Origin: Methylophaga nitratireducenticrescens
Lineage (GTDB): Bacteria > Pseudomonadota > Gammaproteobacteria > Nitrosococcales > Methylophagaceae
Assembly (NCBI RefSeq): GCF_000260985.4
Contig: NC_017857.3
Location: 1,426,001-1,490,000 of the forward strand
Direction of reading: 5' to 3'
DNA length: 64,000 bases
Of this stretch, positions 36,031-45,028 are shown in pieces. The number at the start of each line of letters is the position of its first letter. The first letter of the stretch is position 1. The notes below the pieces were generated by a model. The model ran no database searches and was not told where the DNA came from. It saw only the letters and a program-made list of their open reading frames with translations. The position numbers and the translations under genes were made by a program.

Positions 36031-37206
36031 ATGAAATCAAAGCTTACGATGACTCAGTGCATACATAATGATACGTATCGCAATGCTCAAGGTTCGCCTC
36101 AACCACCGTTATATGACACGAGTCTGTTTGCTTTTGAGAGTACACAAGCGATGCGTGATGTTATTGATGGTAAAACACCAGGAGCTTTTTACAGTCGCTA
36201 TGGCCTGAATCCAACCATCATGGCGCTGGAAGGTAAACTGGCTCAACTCGATCATGCCGAGGCCAGTTTGGCCTTTTCTTCTGGCATGGCGGCAATCTCT
36301 GCCTTGTTCATGCGGTTTGCTGCTCAGGGTATTTTATGTCTGGGAGATGTCTATGGCGGTACTAAACAGCTTTTAACCAGACAGCTTCCGGAACTTGGTA
36401 TAAAGACGTTTTCGCTGAGCCAGACTGATCTGGACTCGGTGGAAACAGCCATAAAAACGCATCAACCTCGTTTGGTTTATCTCGAATCGCCAAGTAACCC
36501 GACATTGCAGCTACAAAACATCAGTGGGCTGGCTGAGCTAGCTCATGCGAATGGTGCTTTATTAGCTGTGGACAATACGTTTGCTACGCCTATTAATCAG
36601 TGCCCGATTGACCTGGGGGCTGATTTTACTGTGCAAAGTGCCACCAAATACCTGGGAGGTCATAGCGATTTAACCGCAGGGGTATTGTCTGGGTGTCGTT
36701 TGGAGTTGGATTATATCAATGCGTGGCGTAAAAACCTTGGTCAGACGATTGCGACCGAAGTTGCACATAAGCTGTCTCGTAGTCTGCTCACTTTGGCGCT
36801 TAGGGTAGAACGGCATAATGATAATGCCCAGCTTATCGCTGATTATCTGGATGCGCATTCCAAGGTGCGTAAAACCTGTTATCCCGGGTTGGCTTCACAT
36901 TCACAACATATGCTTGCTAAACAGCAAATGTCCGGTTTTGGCGGGATGGCCAGTTTTTATATCGCTGGTGATGGCTCCATGGCTGAGCGTTTTATCGATT
37001 TGTTGAAAGTCTTTTCCATTGCACCGAGTCTGGGTGGTGTTGAGAGTCTGGCGACTCAACCGATATATACGTCGCATTATGGCTTGTCTGAAGAGATATT
37101 GAGACAAGCCGATGTTGACGGCAGTTTGATTCGGCTCTCAATTGGCTTGGAAGATATAAACGATTTAATTGACGATCTGGAACAGGCTTTTAGTCTTTGT
37201 CAGTGA
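36031..37206 (+). CDS. Cys/Met-metabolism PLP-dependent lyase/synthase
   Basis: A 391-residue fold-type I PLP enzyme of the trans-sulfuration family. It has SRYGLNPTIMALEGKLAQLD, the SSGMAAISALF cofactor loop, VYLESPSNPTLQL, AVDNTFATP and the Schiff-base lysine in QSATKYLGGHSDLTAG. The closing SLGGVESLATQP and RLSIGLED are typical too. Members include cystathionine gamma-synthase, methionine gamma-lyase and homocysteine-forming sulfhydrylases; sequence alone does not separate them here. The ATG at 36031 has AGGAGA at 36017-36022. It is a lone gene between two repeat elements. Confidence 0.85.
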   Translation: MKSKLTMTQCIHNDTYRNAQGSPQPPLYDTSLFAFESTQAMRDVIDGKTPGAFYSRYGLNPTIMALEGKLAQLDHAEASLAFSSGMAAISALFMRFAAQGILCLGDVYGGTKQLLTRQLPELGIKTFSLSQTDLDSVETAIKTHQPRLVYLESPSNPTLQLQNISGLAELAHANGALLAVDNTFATPINQCPIDLGADFTVQSATKYLGGHSDLTAGVLSGCRLELDYINAWRKNLGQTIATEVAHKLSRSLLTLALRVERHNDNAQLIADYLDAHSKVRKTCYPGLASHSQHMLAKQQMSGFGGMASFYIAGDGSMAERFIDLLKVFSIAPSLGGVESLATQPIYTSHYGLSEEILRQADVDGSLIRLSIGLEDINDLIDDLEQAFSLCQ

Positions 37207-37270
37207 ATGTTTCAGCTATCGACTCTGATTTGTGGGTAGCCTTTATCTCATCCGAAGAGAAGGAGCGGAG

Positions 37271-37420
37271 GATTATCAGCTACAATTCCCGCTGCTGAAA
37301 CTCATTTCGCCCTACTGCACTGGAAATAACTTATGTAGAATTATTGCATCGCATTATTTCCGCCTTGTTGAACGAAATGCCCCCCAGCAAAGGGGGGGCA
37401 ATGAAAAACCAACAGAGCCT
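37271..37420 (-). repeat. Palindromic miniature element, copy C (short)
   Basis: Read on the minus strand it begins AGGCTCTGTTGGTTTTTC, ATTGCC, a C/G-rich hairpin, then ATTTCGTTCAACAAGGCGG, matching the left half of copy B almost base for base. It carries the same 40-base module (GGAAATAA at 37322-37329 and TTATTTCC at 37354-37361). The other end is a diverged inverted copy (CTGCTGAAACTCATTTCG). The AAAATAGTCCC core of copies A and B is missing. Confidence 0.75.
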
Positions 37421-37444
37421 GATCCATCCCTTTTGAGAATCACG

Positions 37445-37744
37445 ATGAGTAATAAAGAGCAACAGGATATGGTGGTTGAGTTTACCCCGTTAGAAAAAAT
37501 CGAAGCACTCTATAGTGAGTTAACGGACTGGTATGGTGAAGCAGATAAAAAAGAACTCAGAGTGGCTGCCAAATTACTCATGGTGTCACTGGAAAAGTTT
37601 TCGCTTTATGGCGGATCCGACTGGCATGATTTAGTAAATGAATATGTTGATATTCTCAAAAACGATCCCGAACAATTTCAAAAAATCCTGCGCTCCAATC
37701 GTGGTGAATTAAAAGATAAAAAATCTACCGGAAATTATCACTAG
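37445..37744 (+). CDS. Hypothetical 99-residue protein
   Basis: Not recognised. The open frame extends upstream through repeat copy C, but the ATG at 37445 (MSNKEQQDMVVEF) is the sensible start because the upstream part is element-derived. The product is soluble, charged and mostly helical, with EKIEALYSELTDWYGEADKK and ELKDKKSTGNYH at the end; there is no signal peptide or membrane helix. Its stop overlaps the stop of the convergent Fic gene by 4 bases. Coding quality (regular codon use, no odd residues) supports a real gene. Confidence 0.6.
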   Translation: MSNKEQQDMVVEFTPLEKIEALYSELTDWYGEADKKELRVAAKLLMVSLEKFSLYGGSDWHDLVNEYVDILKNDPEQFQKILRSNRGELKDKKSTGNYH

Positions 37745-38409
37745 GTAATTAAAAACCGGCGTTTTTCCTGCTCGCTTCGGAGTAGCTTGGCAAACTTTCG
37801 TGTTTGCTTTGGCAGGTAAATGAAATCATCTACCAATGATTTTTTCCGACGCTTTTTGCTTAACTCTGCGGGCTCAAAAAAATGCTTGGCATTTTCACAA
37901 GATAAGACAAAAGGAGAATAACCTTCCCGCATCAACACATAGCTCATAATCAAGGAGCCAGTGCGGTGATTTCCTTCTAAAAAGAGCTGTGGCTGACTGA
38001 GAATGTTGGTGAAGATGCCTGCACTACGTTTCCAGACATCAGTGTTTTCATTTAATGCCAGCCAGTCCATTAACTGACCAATCCCGCCATCTCTAACGTC
38101 ATAAAAGTGGGATTGGGTGGCTTCAAACTGTGAGTGTTTCTCTATTGATGAATTGGTTGAATGTTGATAGAGAACAATATAGTTCAGTTCGAGCAGTAAC
38201 CCTGAATTCCCATAGGCAAATAAATCGATGCCATTGACCAGATACTCGTCAATTTTTGCATAACCCGCGATCAGGTTTTCGATCACCGTATCGCTGGGTG
38301 GTGTTCGTTTGACCTTGAGCGAGGCGTTAATCTTTTTAAAATTATTTTGCGTATCTATCAGGCACGATCTGATGGCAGCAATATCAAGTCTTGCAATATT
38401 GTCCATCAA
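37741..38409 (-). CDS. Fic-domain protein with degenerate active site
   Basis: A 222-residue protein with a Fic core. The motif that is normally HPFxxGNGRxxR reads QLFLEGNHRTGS at 141-152: the catalytic His is Gln141, the Pro is Leu142, GNG is GNH and the last Arg is Ser152. The anion-binding GN and the first Arg remain. True Fic enzymes transfer AMP or other phosphate groups to protein hydroxyls and need the His, so this protein is probably inactive as an AMPylator or has changed chemistry. It is convergent with the 99-residue ORF and 64 bases downstream of pstB on the same strand, so read-through from pst is possible. Confidence 0.75.
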   Translation of the reverse strand: MMDNIARLDIAAIRSCLIDTQNNFKKINASLKVKRTPPSDTVIENLIAGYAKIDEYLVNGIDLFAYGNSGLLLELNYIVLYQHSTNSSIEKHSQFEATQSHFYDVRDGGIGQLMDWLALNENTDVWKRSAGIFTNILSQPQLFLEGNHRTGSLIMSYVLMREGYSPFVLSCENAKHFFEPAELSKKRRKKSLVDDFIYLPKQTRKFAKLLRSEQEKRRFLIT

Positions 38410-38473
38410 ATCAAACCCGATAGTTCATCATGTCGTTCAGTCGTTATCCGTAAAAAATGATAAAAAGTCTGGA

Positions 38474-39301
38474 TTAACTAAACTCACCCCTGACATATTG
38501 TTTGGTGAGTAATTGTTGTGGATCTTCAAAAATCTTCTTTGTGTCATCCATTTCCACCAGATAGCCGGTGCGGCCACCATTCGAAATATCCACCCCCAGA
38601 AATGCAGTGACATCAGCAACACGCATCGCCTGCTGCATATTGTGGGTTACCAGCGCCACGCTGTAATGCTGTTTTAACTCAACCATCAGCTCTTCAATCT
38701 GACGTGTAGCAATGGGATCCAGAGCAGAGCAGGGCTCATCCATTAACAGTACATCGGGCTCAGTTGCAATCGCTCGTGCAATACACAAACGCTGCTGCTG
38801 ACCACCGGATAGTGAAAGCCCACTGTTTTTAAGTTTATCTTTAACATCATTCCAGATGGCCGCTCTTTTCAGCGCTTTGACCACCATCTCTTCTTCATCG
38901 CCCTTATAACCATTGAGTCGTAAACCAAATGCAACATTGTCATAAATGCTCATTGAGAAGGGATTAGGAAGCTGGAAAACCATACCGATATAACGGCGGA
39001 CAATGACTGCATCCACTTTTTTACTGTAGATATCATGATCATGATATTGAATGTGACCTTCAAATCTGAACGAGTCAATCAAATCATTCATCCGATTCAT
39101 ACTTCTCAGTACAGTACTTTTGCCACAACCAGATGGGCCAATAAAACCAGTCACTTTATTTTTTTCAACCGGGATAGTGGTATCTCTAACTGCTCGGAAA
39201 TCACCGTAGTAAATGTTTTTGACATAGCAGTCTAAAACGACAGGGCCTTTTGGCTCATATTTTTTGGCGATGAACTCACCTGTTTCGGTTTGCATATTCA
39301 T
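38474..39301 (-). CDS. pstB: Phosphate ABC transporter ATPase PstB
   Basis: A 275-residue ABC ATPase. Walker A is GPSGCGKST, the signature LSGGQQQRL, Walker [14 protein letters not shown], and the switch His follows in [11 protein letters not shown]; the MNRMNDLI segment after Walker A is typical of PstB. It powers high-affinity phosphate import with PstA, PstC and PstS. Last gene of the pstSCAB order, 14 bases after pstA. phoU, which often follows, is not present in this window. Confidence 0.95.
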   Translation of the reverse strand: MNMQTETGEFIAKKYEPKGPVVLDCYVKNIYYGDFRAVRDTTIPVEKNKVTGFIGPSGCGKSTVLRSMNRMNDLIDSFRFEGHIQYHDHDIYSKKVDAVIVRRYIGMVFQLPNPFSMSIYDNVAFGLRLNGYKGDEEEMVVKALKRAAIWNDVKDKLKNSGLSLSGGQQQRLCIARAIATEPDVLLMDEPCSALDPIATRQIEELMVELKQHYSVALVTHNMQQAMRVADVTAFLGVDISNGGRTGYLVEMDDTKKIFEDPQQLLTKQYVRGEFS

Positions 39302-39315
39302 AGTTATTTCCTTGG

Positions 39316-40215
39316 TTATTCTCTAAATTTTGTTCTGCCAACGACACGGGCAACGATATTGAAAAACAATACGAGTAAGACCAGTGCCAGCGAAGCAGTC
39401 CATGCCAGTTCAATTTGATTCTCAAACGGCATACCGGAAAAGTTGTAAATCAGAATGGATAGCGAGGCAGTTGGTTCTGCCAGCTCGGACATGTAGTAAT
39501 TGCTGAACAAGGCTGTGAACAGTAATGGAGCAGATTCACCCGCCGCACCGGCAACTGCCAGAATGACCCCAGTCATAATCCCGGGTAGGGCGGTCGGCAA
39601 GACCACTTTAAAAATGACCTGGGTACGGGTACAACCCATGCCAAAGGCTGCATCTTTCATTCTTTGTGGCACCTGCTTCATGGCTTCCTCAGCAGCTAGA
39701 GTAACGGTTGGCAGCATTAATACCGCCAAAGCCACACCACCAGCCCAGGCCGAGTAGGTGCCTGTGGTGATAACGATGACAGCATAGACAAACACACCAG
39801 CCAGAATAGAGGGGAAGCCGGTCAGCACTTTGGATAAAAATCTGGAGACAGTCGCGGTTTTACTGTTGGGGTTAAGTATGGCCAGATAGAGTGCCGCCAT
39901 GGTTCCAATGGGAATACTCAGTGCGGAGGCAATACCTACCATGGTCAGTGTTCCCACGATAGCATTACCAAAACCACCGCCGGTTTCGAAGCCGGCTGGT
40001 GGCAATGCTGTAATAGCCTCAAAATCAAGTCTTGCACCACCTTCCATGATGAGCATGTAAATAACCGATATCAGAGGAATACTGGCTAATATGGCTAATC
40101 CCCAAACCAATCCTGTCAGGAAGAAATCTTTCAAGGCTCTCAGTTCGAGCACATTTTTCTCAAGACTCGGTAAATTGATCCTGGGTGGCAGAATCTGTTC
40201 GTTAATCTGACTCAT
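39316..40215 (-). CDS. pstA: Phosphate ABC transporter permease PstA
   Basis: A 299-residue inner-membrane permease with about six helices and the cytoplasmic EAA-type loop [20 protein letters not shown] with a distal Gly, which contacts PstB. N-terminal residues 1-30 form an extra hydrophilic extension. It overlaps pstC by 4 bases (ATGA), so the two subunits are made together. Confidence 0.94.
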   Translation of the reverse strand: MSQINEQILPPRINLPSLEKNVLELRALKDFFLTGLVWGLAILASIPLISVIYMLIMEGGARLDFEAITALPPAGFETGGGFGNAIVGTLTMVGIASALSIPIGTMAALYLAILNPNSKTATVSRFLSKVLTGFPSILAGVFVYAVIVITTGTYSAWAGGVALAVLMLPTVTLAAEEAMKQVPQRMKDAAFGMGCTRTQVIFKVVLPTALPGIMTGVILAVAGAAGESAPLLFTALFSNYYMSELAEPTASLSILIYNFSGMPFENQIELAWTASLALVLLVLFFNIVARVVGRTKFRE

Positions 40216-41204
40216 TTTTTACCCTCAAATTTACGCATGGTGTATTGCTGAACGGCCAGACCGGCAACATTGACCACAAAGGTGATAAGCAGCAGGACCA
40301 GAGACGCATACATTAGTGCCTGAATTTCAATTTGGCCTGCTTCAGGGAAGGTTGAAGCCAGCAGTGATGCCAATGTATTGGCAGGGGCAAACAGTGAGAC
40401 ACTGATGTCATTCACGTTACCGATTAACATGGCCAGTGCCATGGTTTCGCCCAACGCGCGACCAAATCCCAATACCAAACCTGCCAGAATCCCAGAGGAG
40501 GCTGTTGGTAGCATGACTTTAAGAATCACTTCCCATTTTGTCGCCCCCATACCATAGGCTGCTTCTTTTACTTTGTAAGGAATACGACGGAAGGCATCGG
40601 CTGAAATGGCTGCTACAGTCGGAAGAATCATAATGGCGAGCACCAACGCCGCGGGAGCCAAGCCTGGACCACTTAAATCGGTACTGAACAAGGGAAACCA
40701 GCCAAACGTTTCATGCAGCCAATGGGCAGCCGGCCTGATTAACGGGATAAGCACATAAATACCCCATAAACCATAAACTACTGAAGGAATAGCCGCTAAA
40801 AGCTCAATGATGGTTCTGAACATCACTTCGACTTTGGCATGCATGAAGCCCTGAGTCAGGAAGATGGCAATAGCTACTCCTAATCCACCACCAATCAGCA
40901 ATGCGAGTAATGAACTGTACAGCGTTCCCCAAATCTCAGGTAACACGCCAAACTCATTCTGGTTGGTATCCCAGGTAGTACCGGTGATAAAACCTAAACC
41001 ATGATCCTTAATTGCAGGTAATGCCTGAGAACCGAGTTCAAAAACGATATAAGCGACTAAAAGAATGATTGATAAAGCACAGAAGTAAGCAAAAGATCTG
41101 AAGATGGAATCTTTCATGTAATCAGTTGGAGAAGGCGGCGCGGACAGTGTATTGCCACTCGCGGAATCTTTAAAAGGATCGTGAACCATTTGTGTTCCTA
41201 TCAA
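40212..41204 (-). CDS. pstC: Phosphate ABC transporter permease PstC
   Basis: A 330-residue permease with about six helices. The EAA loop is DAFRRIPYKVKEAAYGMGAT, and GFGRALGETMALAMLIGNVN is the conserved helix after it. The N-terminus (about 1-28) is a hydrophilic tail ending in SPTDYMKDSIFR. The 116-base gap to pstS carries a long perfect hairpin, which may set a lower level of permease than of binding protein. Confidence 0.94.
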   Translation of the reverse strand: MIGTQMVHDPFKDSASGNTLSAPPSPTDYMKDSIFRSFAYFCALSIILLVAYIVFELGSQALPAIKDHGLGFITGTTWDTNQNEFGVLPEIWGTLYSSLLALLIGGGLGVAIAIFLTQGFMHAKVEVMFRTIIELLAAIPSVVYGLWGIYVLIPLIRPAAHWLHETFGWFPLFSTDLSGPGLAPAALVLAIMILPTVAAISADAFRRIPYKVKEAAYGMGATKWEVILKVMLPTASSGILAGLVLGFGRALGETMALAMLIGNVNDISVSLFAPANTLASLLASTFPEAGQIEIQALMYASLVLLLITFVVNVAGLAVQQYTMRKFEGKK

Positions 41205-41262
41205 TCGTGAATATTTATAGTAAATATTGCTAACATCTTATTTTCAGGCGCTTGAACAGATA

Positions 41263-41295
41263 AATGCTGCAAGTGTTTAAAACACTTGCAGCATT
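41263..41295 (-). other. Long perfect palindrome between pstS and pstC
   Basis: AATGCTGCAAGTGTTT (41263-41278) and AAACACTTGCAGCATT (41280-41295) are perfect reverse complements with one base between them. There is no T-run after it in the pst direction, so it is likelier an mRNA-stabilising or processing hairpin after pstS than a full terminator. Confidence 0.75.
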
Positions 41296-41320
41296 ACATT
41301 TATCAGACAACCAAGCGTGA

Positions 41321-42379
41321 TTACTGAATCATGCTGGCCGCGTTGCGAACTTTCTCAACAACATTTTCTGGCAGCGGGATATAACCCATTGCTTCAGAAG
41401 ATTCCTGACCAGTAGTGATCATGTATTCAATAAGGTCTTTTAATGCTTTGGCTTTCTCTTCACCTTGATTTTTGTAAACAAGTAACCAGGTGAACGTTGC
41501 GATAGGGTAAGCATCATCGCCCGATGGATCAGTTGCCCATGCACGTAAATCCGGTACATCACTATTTGGCAGATTACCTTCCGGGAAAGTGGTCGTTGCT
41601 AAGGCTGAAGCACCGGTTTCGCCACCGGCTTCAATAAAGTTACCTTTTTGATTTTCCAGCAGGGCAGTAGGCATTTTGGTCAATTTGGCAAAACCATATT
41701 CAACATAACCAATTGCGCCAGGCGTTTGTTTGATAGTCGCTGTTACACCATCGTTTTTAGGTGCTTTGACGATGGTGCCAGCACTTGGCCAGTTGGGTGC
41801 TTTTGCACCACCAACTTGTTCTTTGAAATTATCGCTGATTGCTGCCAGATGATTAGTGAATACATAGCTGGTACCACTTGAATCAGAACGAACAACAACA
41901 GTTATGTTTTGGTCAGGAAGTTTTACATCAGGATTAGCTGCCTGGATTTTCGGGTCGTTCCAGTTAGTAATGTTGCCCAGGAAGATTTCCGGATAAACAT
42001 CACGTGGAAGTTTTAATTCTGTAACACCATCAAGGTTGTATGAAATGACCACTTCACCCGCCGTTACAGGTAACAGGATAGTGCCTTTTTTGACCTGGGC
42101 AATTTCACTGTCTTTCATCGCAGCATCACTGCCCGCAAAATCTACTGTTTCGTTAATGAAATCCTGAATACCTGCGCCACTACCTTTTGATTGGTAGTCA
42201 ACACGAACACCATCAGTTTGCTTGCTGTAGTCCTTAAACCACTTGTTATAAAGTGGTGCTGGAAAACTTGCACCAGAACCATTCAATTTGAGATCAGCAT
42301 ATGCCGCTGTTGAACTCATGGCACCAATAAGCGCGCCAATGACAAAAACTGACTTTGCGCTCTTCGCAAATAGTTTCAT
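41321..42379 (-). CDS. pstS: Periplasmic phosphate-binding protein PstS
   Basis: A 352-residue exported binding protein. A signal peptide (VFVIGALIGAMSSTAAYA) is followed by LKLNGSGASFPAPLYNKWF, the phosphate-loop residues GSGAGIQDFINETVDFAGSD, and VVRSDSSGTSYVF, all PstS hallmarks. It delivers phosphate to PstCA. Mapped upstream is a Pho-box-like site on the same strand (42446-42464), so PhoB control under phosphate starvation is expected. Confidence 0.95.
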   Translation of the reverse strand: MKLFAKSAKSVFVIGALIGAMSSTAAYADLKLNGSGASFPAPLYNKWFKDYSKQTDGVRVDYQSKGSGAGIQDFINETVDFAGSDAAMKDSEIAQVKKGTILLPVTAGEVVISYNLDGVTELKLPRDVYPEIFLGNITNWNDPKIQAANPDVKLPDQNITVVVRSDSSGTSYVFTNHLAAISDNFKEQVGGAKAPNWPSAGTIVKAPKNDGVTATIKQTPGAIGYVEYGFAKLTKMPTALLENQKGNFIEAGGETGASALATTTFPEGNLPNSDVPDLRAWATDPSGDDAYPIATFTWLLVYKNQGEEKAKALKDLIEYMITTGQESSEAMGYIPLPENVVEKVRNAASMIQ

Positions 42380-42445
42380 AAAAACTCCTGACTAATGAAA
42401 AAAGTAAAACACTCGATTTACAATTTGCTCAGTCTAGAGGCCGTT

Positions 42446-42464
42446 TGTTAAATATTTATGACAG
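42446..42464 (-). promoter_or_regulatory. Pho-box-like site upstream of pstS
   Basis: On the minus strand the sequence reads CTGTCATAAATATTTAACA. The first half (CTGTCAT, then AAAT) matches the PhoB consensus exactly; the second half is weaker. It lies 67-85 bases before the pstS start, a typical position. Confidence 0.65.
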
Positions 42465-42630
42465 AGGTTTAAAGTTGAGTATTGTGGTTTTTTTATAGTG
42501 GAAGTTTTAGTTTAATATCGCTGGCGAAAAGCCTAACGAGTAATAATTTGATAATCGGGTTATAAATCACTGAGATCTCAAAGAAAAGCGGTCTAGCCAT
42601 CAAGTGGACAGTTACGATATTAGCTTTGAA

Positions 42631-42662
42631 TAAAAAACCCGGCACTAATTAATCGTGCCGGG
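42631..42662 (-). terminator. Intrinsic terminator after xoxF
   Basis: On the minus strand CCCGGCAC, a 9-base loop and GTGCCGGG are followed by TTTTTTA. It lies 30 bases after the xoxF stop. It would also separate xoxF from the pst control region. Confidence 0.9.
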
Positions 42663-42691
42663 CCAAATTAAGAAGCTGATGGTACCTTTCG

Positions 42692-44464
42692 TTACAAACT
42701 AAACACGCTTAACACGCCTCCCAAGGAAGTCCAGTTGGACAGTGATTTGTAGGCTCCCACAGCGCCAAGACCATCGGTATCATTTTCCAGATTATTGGTC
42801 ATACCGATACCGGCCCAGCCACCAATGCCTGACAAGATTGAGATGTATTGTTTACCATCATGTTTGTAGGAATTAACGTTGCCGATAATGCCCGATGGGG
42901 TTTTAAAGCGCCAAAGTTCACGTCCGGTTTTGGCATCCAGGGCTTTCAGATAGCCCTCCAGCGTGCCATAGAACACCACGTCACCAGCGGTAACCATTGC
43001 GCCGGACCAAACTGAGAACCGTTCAGGATTTGTCCAGATGATTTTGCCTTCACGAGCATCCCAGGCAATAAAGTTACCCATATTGTCTTTGGTGGCTGCA
43101 AACATATTTACTTCAGCACCGACATACGGTTGGCCTGCCAGATATTCAACTTCGAAGGGTTCCAGATCCATACAGATATGGTTGGTCGGTACATAGAACA
43201 ACCCCGTTCTTGGCGAATATGCCGCAGGTTGTTGATCTTTGGCACCATGAGCTGCAGGACAGATACCGGTTGTCTGAGTATCTTCACCATTGGCTTCTGG
43301 TGAGTAGGTAGCAACGCGATCCGGTAGTCCCGTTTTTATGTTGATGCTTTTAGCCCAGTTAACACTGGGGTCAAATTTTTCAGCCACCAATAATTCCCCG
43401 GTTCCGCGATCCATGGTGTAGCCAAAGCCGTTACGGTCAAAATGCACTAGCATCTTACGCATTTTGCCTTTCACTTTCTGGTCGACCAGAATGTTTTCGT
43501 TGACGCCGTCATAATCCCATTCATCGTGCGGGGTCATCTGATAAATCCATTTGGCCACACCGCTATCCAGATCTCGAGCAAACAAGGCCATGGTCCATTT
43601 GTTATCACCGGGACGTTGTAGTGGGTTCCAAGTTGATGGATTACCGGTTCCATAGTAATAAAGATTCATTTCCGGATCATAAGAGAACCAGCCCCAAGTG
43701 GTGCCGCCACCGATTTTCCATTGCTCACCTTGCCAGGACTTCAATGAGGAATCTTTGCCAACGGGGCGCAGCATGGAGGTGGTGTTTTGCGGATCGATTA
43801 TCATTTCGTCATCAGGTCCGGTGCTGTAGGCTTTGTAGAGTGTTTTGCCATCCATATCATAGGCCTGAACGTAGCCACGGACGCCGAATTCGCCACCTGA
43901 AATACCGACAATTATTTTGTCTTTGAAGACATTGGCATTAGCGGTATTGGTCGCACCAACGGTTGGATCGTCACGTTTATCTGACCAAAGTAATTTACCA
44001 GTATTGATATCCAAAGCAGCCAATGTGGTGTCTGCCTGATTGAGGAAAATTTTACCATCGCCATAAGCCAAACCACGATTTACCACATCACAACACATAA
44101 CAGGAACCGTTTCGTCGTAATTTTGTTTTGGTTCGTACTTCCACTTGATGGCACCGTCATTATTCAAATCCAGCGCGTAGACGATGTTTGGATAAGGTGT
44201 ATGAACATACATCACATCATCAATGATCAGCGAGTTACCCTCGTGACCACGTAACACACCGGTAGAAAATGACCAGGCCATATTCAGATCCTGAACGTTA
44301 TCCCGGTTGATTTCATCTAATTGACTGTAACGGGTATTCGCATAGTTACCTGCTGACATCACCCATGTCTCTGGATTCTCCTGCATGCCGAGTAACTCAT
44401 CTGCAACAGTGAGACCTGGAAGCGCCAATGACATCATTGCGATAGATAATTTAGTTTTATTCAT
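42692..44464 (-). CDS. xoxF: Lanthanide-dependent PQQ methanol dehydrogenase XoxF
   Basis: A 590-residue periplasmic quinoprotein with an eight-bladed propeller. A signal peptide ([14 protein letters not shown]) is followed by the vicinal disulfide Cys124-Cys125 (PVMCCDVV) and the PQQ-site motif WDYDGVN: Asp317 would be the catalytic base, and Asp319 is the extra Asp that coordinates lanthanide and marks XoxF; calcium-type MxaF has Ala there. It oxidises methanol (possibly to formate) and passes electrons to a cytochrome c. No xoxG, xoxJ or mxa genes are adjacent. It ends at a strong terminator and is monocistronic. Confidence 0.93.
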   Translation of the reverse strand: MNKTKLSIAMMSLALPGLTVADELLGMQENPETWVMSAGNYANTRYSQLDEINRDNVQDLNMAWSFSTGVLRGHEGNSLIIDDVMYVHTPYPNIVYALDLNNDGAIKWKYEPKQNYDETVPVMCCDVVNRGLAYGDGKIFLNQADTTLAALDINTGKLLWSDKRDDPTVGATNTANANVFKDKIIVGISGGEFGVRGYVQAYDMDGKTLYKAYSTGPDDEMIIDPQNTTSMLRPVGKDSSLKSWQGEQWKIGGGTTWGWFSYDPEMNLYYYGTGNPSTWNPLQRPGDNKWTMALFARDLDSGVAKWIYQMTPHDEWDYDGVNENILVDQKVKGKMRKMLVHFDRNGFGYTMDRGTGELLVAEKFDPSVNWAKSINIKTGLPDRVATYSPEANGEDTQTTGICPAAHGAKDQQPAAYSPRTGLFYVPTNHICMDLEPFEVEYLAGQPYVGAEVNMFAATKDNMGNFIAWDAREGKIIWTNPERFSVWSGAMVTAGDVVFYGTLEGYLKALDAKTGRELWRFKTPSGIIGNVNSYKHDGKQYISILSGIGGWAGIGMTNNLENDTDGLGAVGAYKSLSNWTSLGGVLSVFSL

Positions 44465-44741
44465 ATTGTTTCCTCTATGTTAGCCGCCTCAAAAGCCGTT
44501 AATTAACCGTCATGTGAAATTAGCTTTTGAACGGAGTGAGGATGTTAGCAACGAGGTAATAGGAATAATTGCCCGTGTGTCCGAATCTTTTTTAACGTTC
44601 TGGAACCACAGTCAAGTCAGTGAGGAAAAGGGTAGAGAGGGAAATTCAGTAAACAACTTAATAAATAAGGTTGATTCTACAAAGGGGCAGCAATTTGAGA
44701 GGATCAGGGTTTAAGCAGATTGATTAACAAATTTCAGACAT

Positions 44742-44778
44742 AAAAAAACCTCAGAAGAGAAACTTGCTGAGGTTTTTT
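44742..44778. terminator. Bidirectional terminator downstream of tRNA-Asn
   Basis: AAAAAACCTCAG and CTGAGGTTTTTT form a perfect stem around a 12-base loop with A and T runs on both sides. It ends the minus-strand tRNA-Asn transcript. Confidence 0.88.
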
Positions 44779-44787
44779 AATAATCAT

Positions 44788-44863
44788 TGGCTCCCCGAGC
44801 TGGACTCGAACCAGCGACCCAATGATTAACAGTCATTTGCTCTACCAACTGAGCTATCGGGGA
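44788..44863 (-). tRNA. tRNA-Asn (anticodon GTT)
   Basis: A 76-base tRNA on the minus strand. The acceptor TCCCCGA pairs with the 3' TCGGGGA, the D-arm reads TAGCTCAGTTGGTAGAGCA, the anticodon stem encloses CTGTTAA with anticodon GTT, and the T-arm has GGTTCGAGTCC. The CCA end is encoded. Confidence 0.96.
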
Positions 44864-45028
44864 ACAGAAAGATGGCTATGATAGTGATTTGAGCCCGGAG
44901 GGTCAAGGATTAGTACTAATTTTTTTAAGTGTCTAGGCATGACTTTATATATGTTATTGATTGTAATATTTTTTCAACTGTATCGTGTTGACTGCCTTAA
45001 AACACTTTTTAGACAGAAGGAGGATTCA

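Noticed and set aside
37232-37444. Longer N-terminus for the 99-residue protein
   Set aside because: The upstream 71 codons run through repeat copy C.
44514-44714. 66-codon plus-strand ORF upstream of xoxF
   Set aside because: No ribosome binding site, no recognisable family, and it lies opposite the xoxF promoter region.
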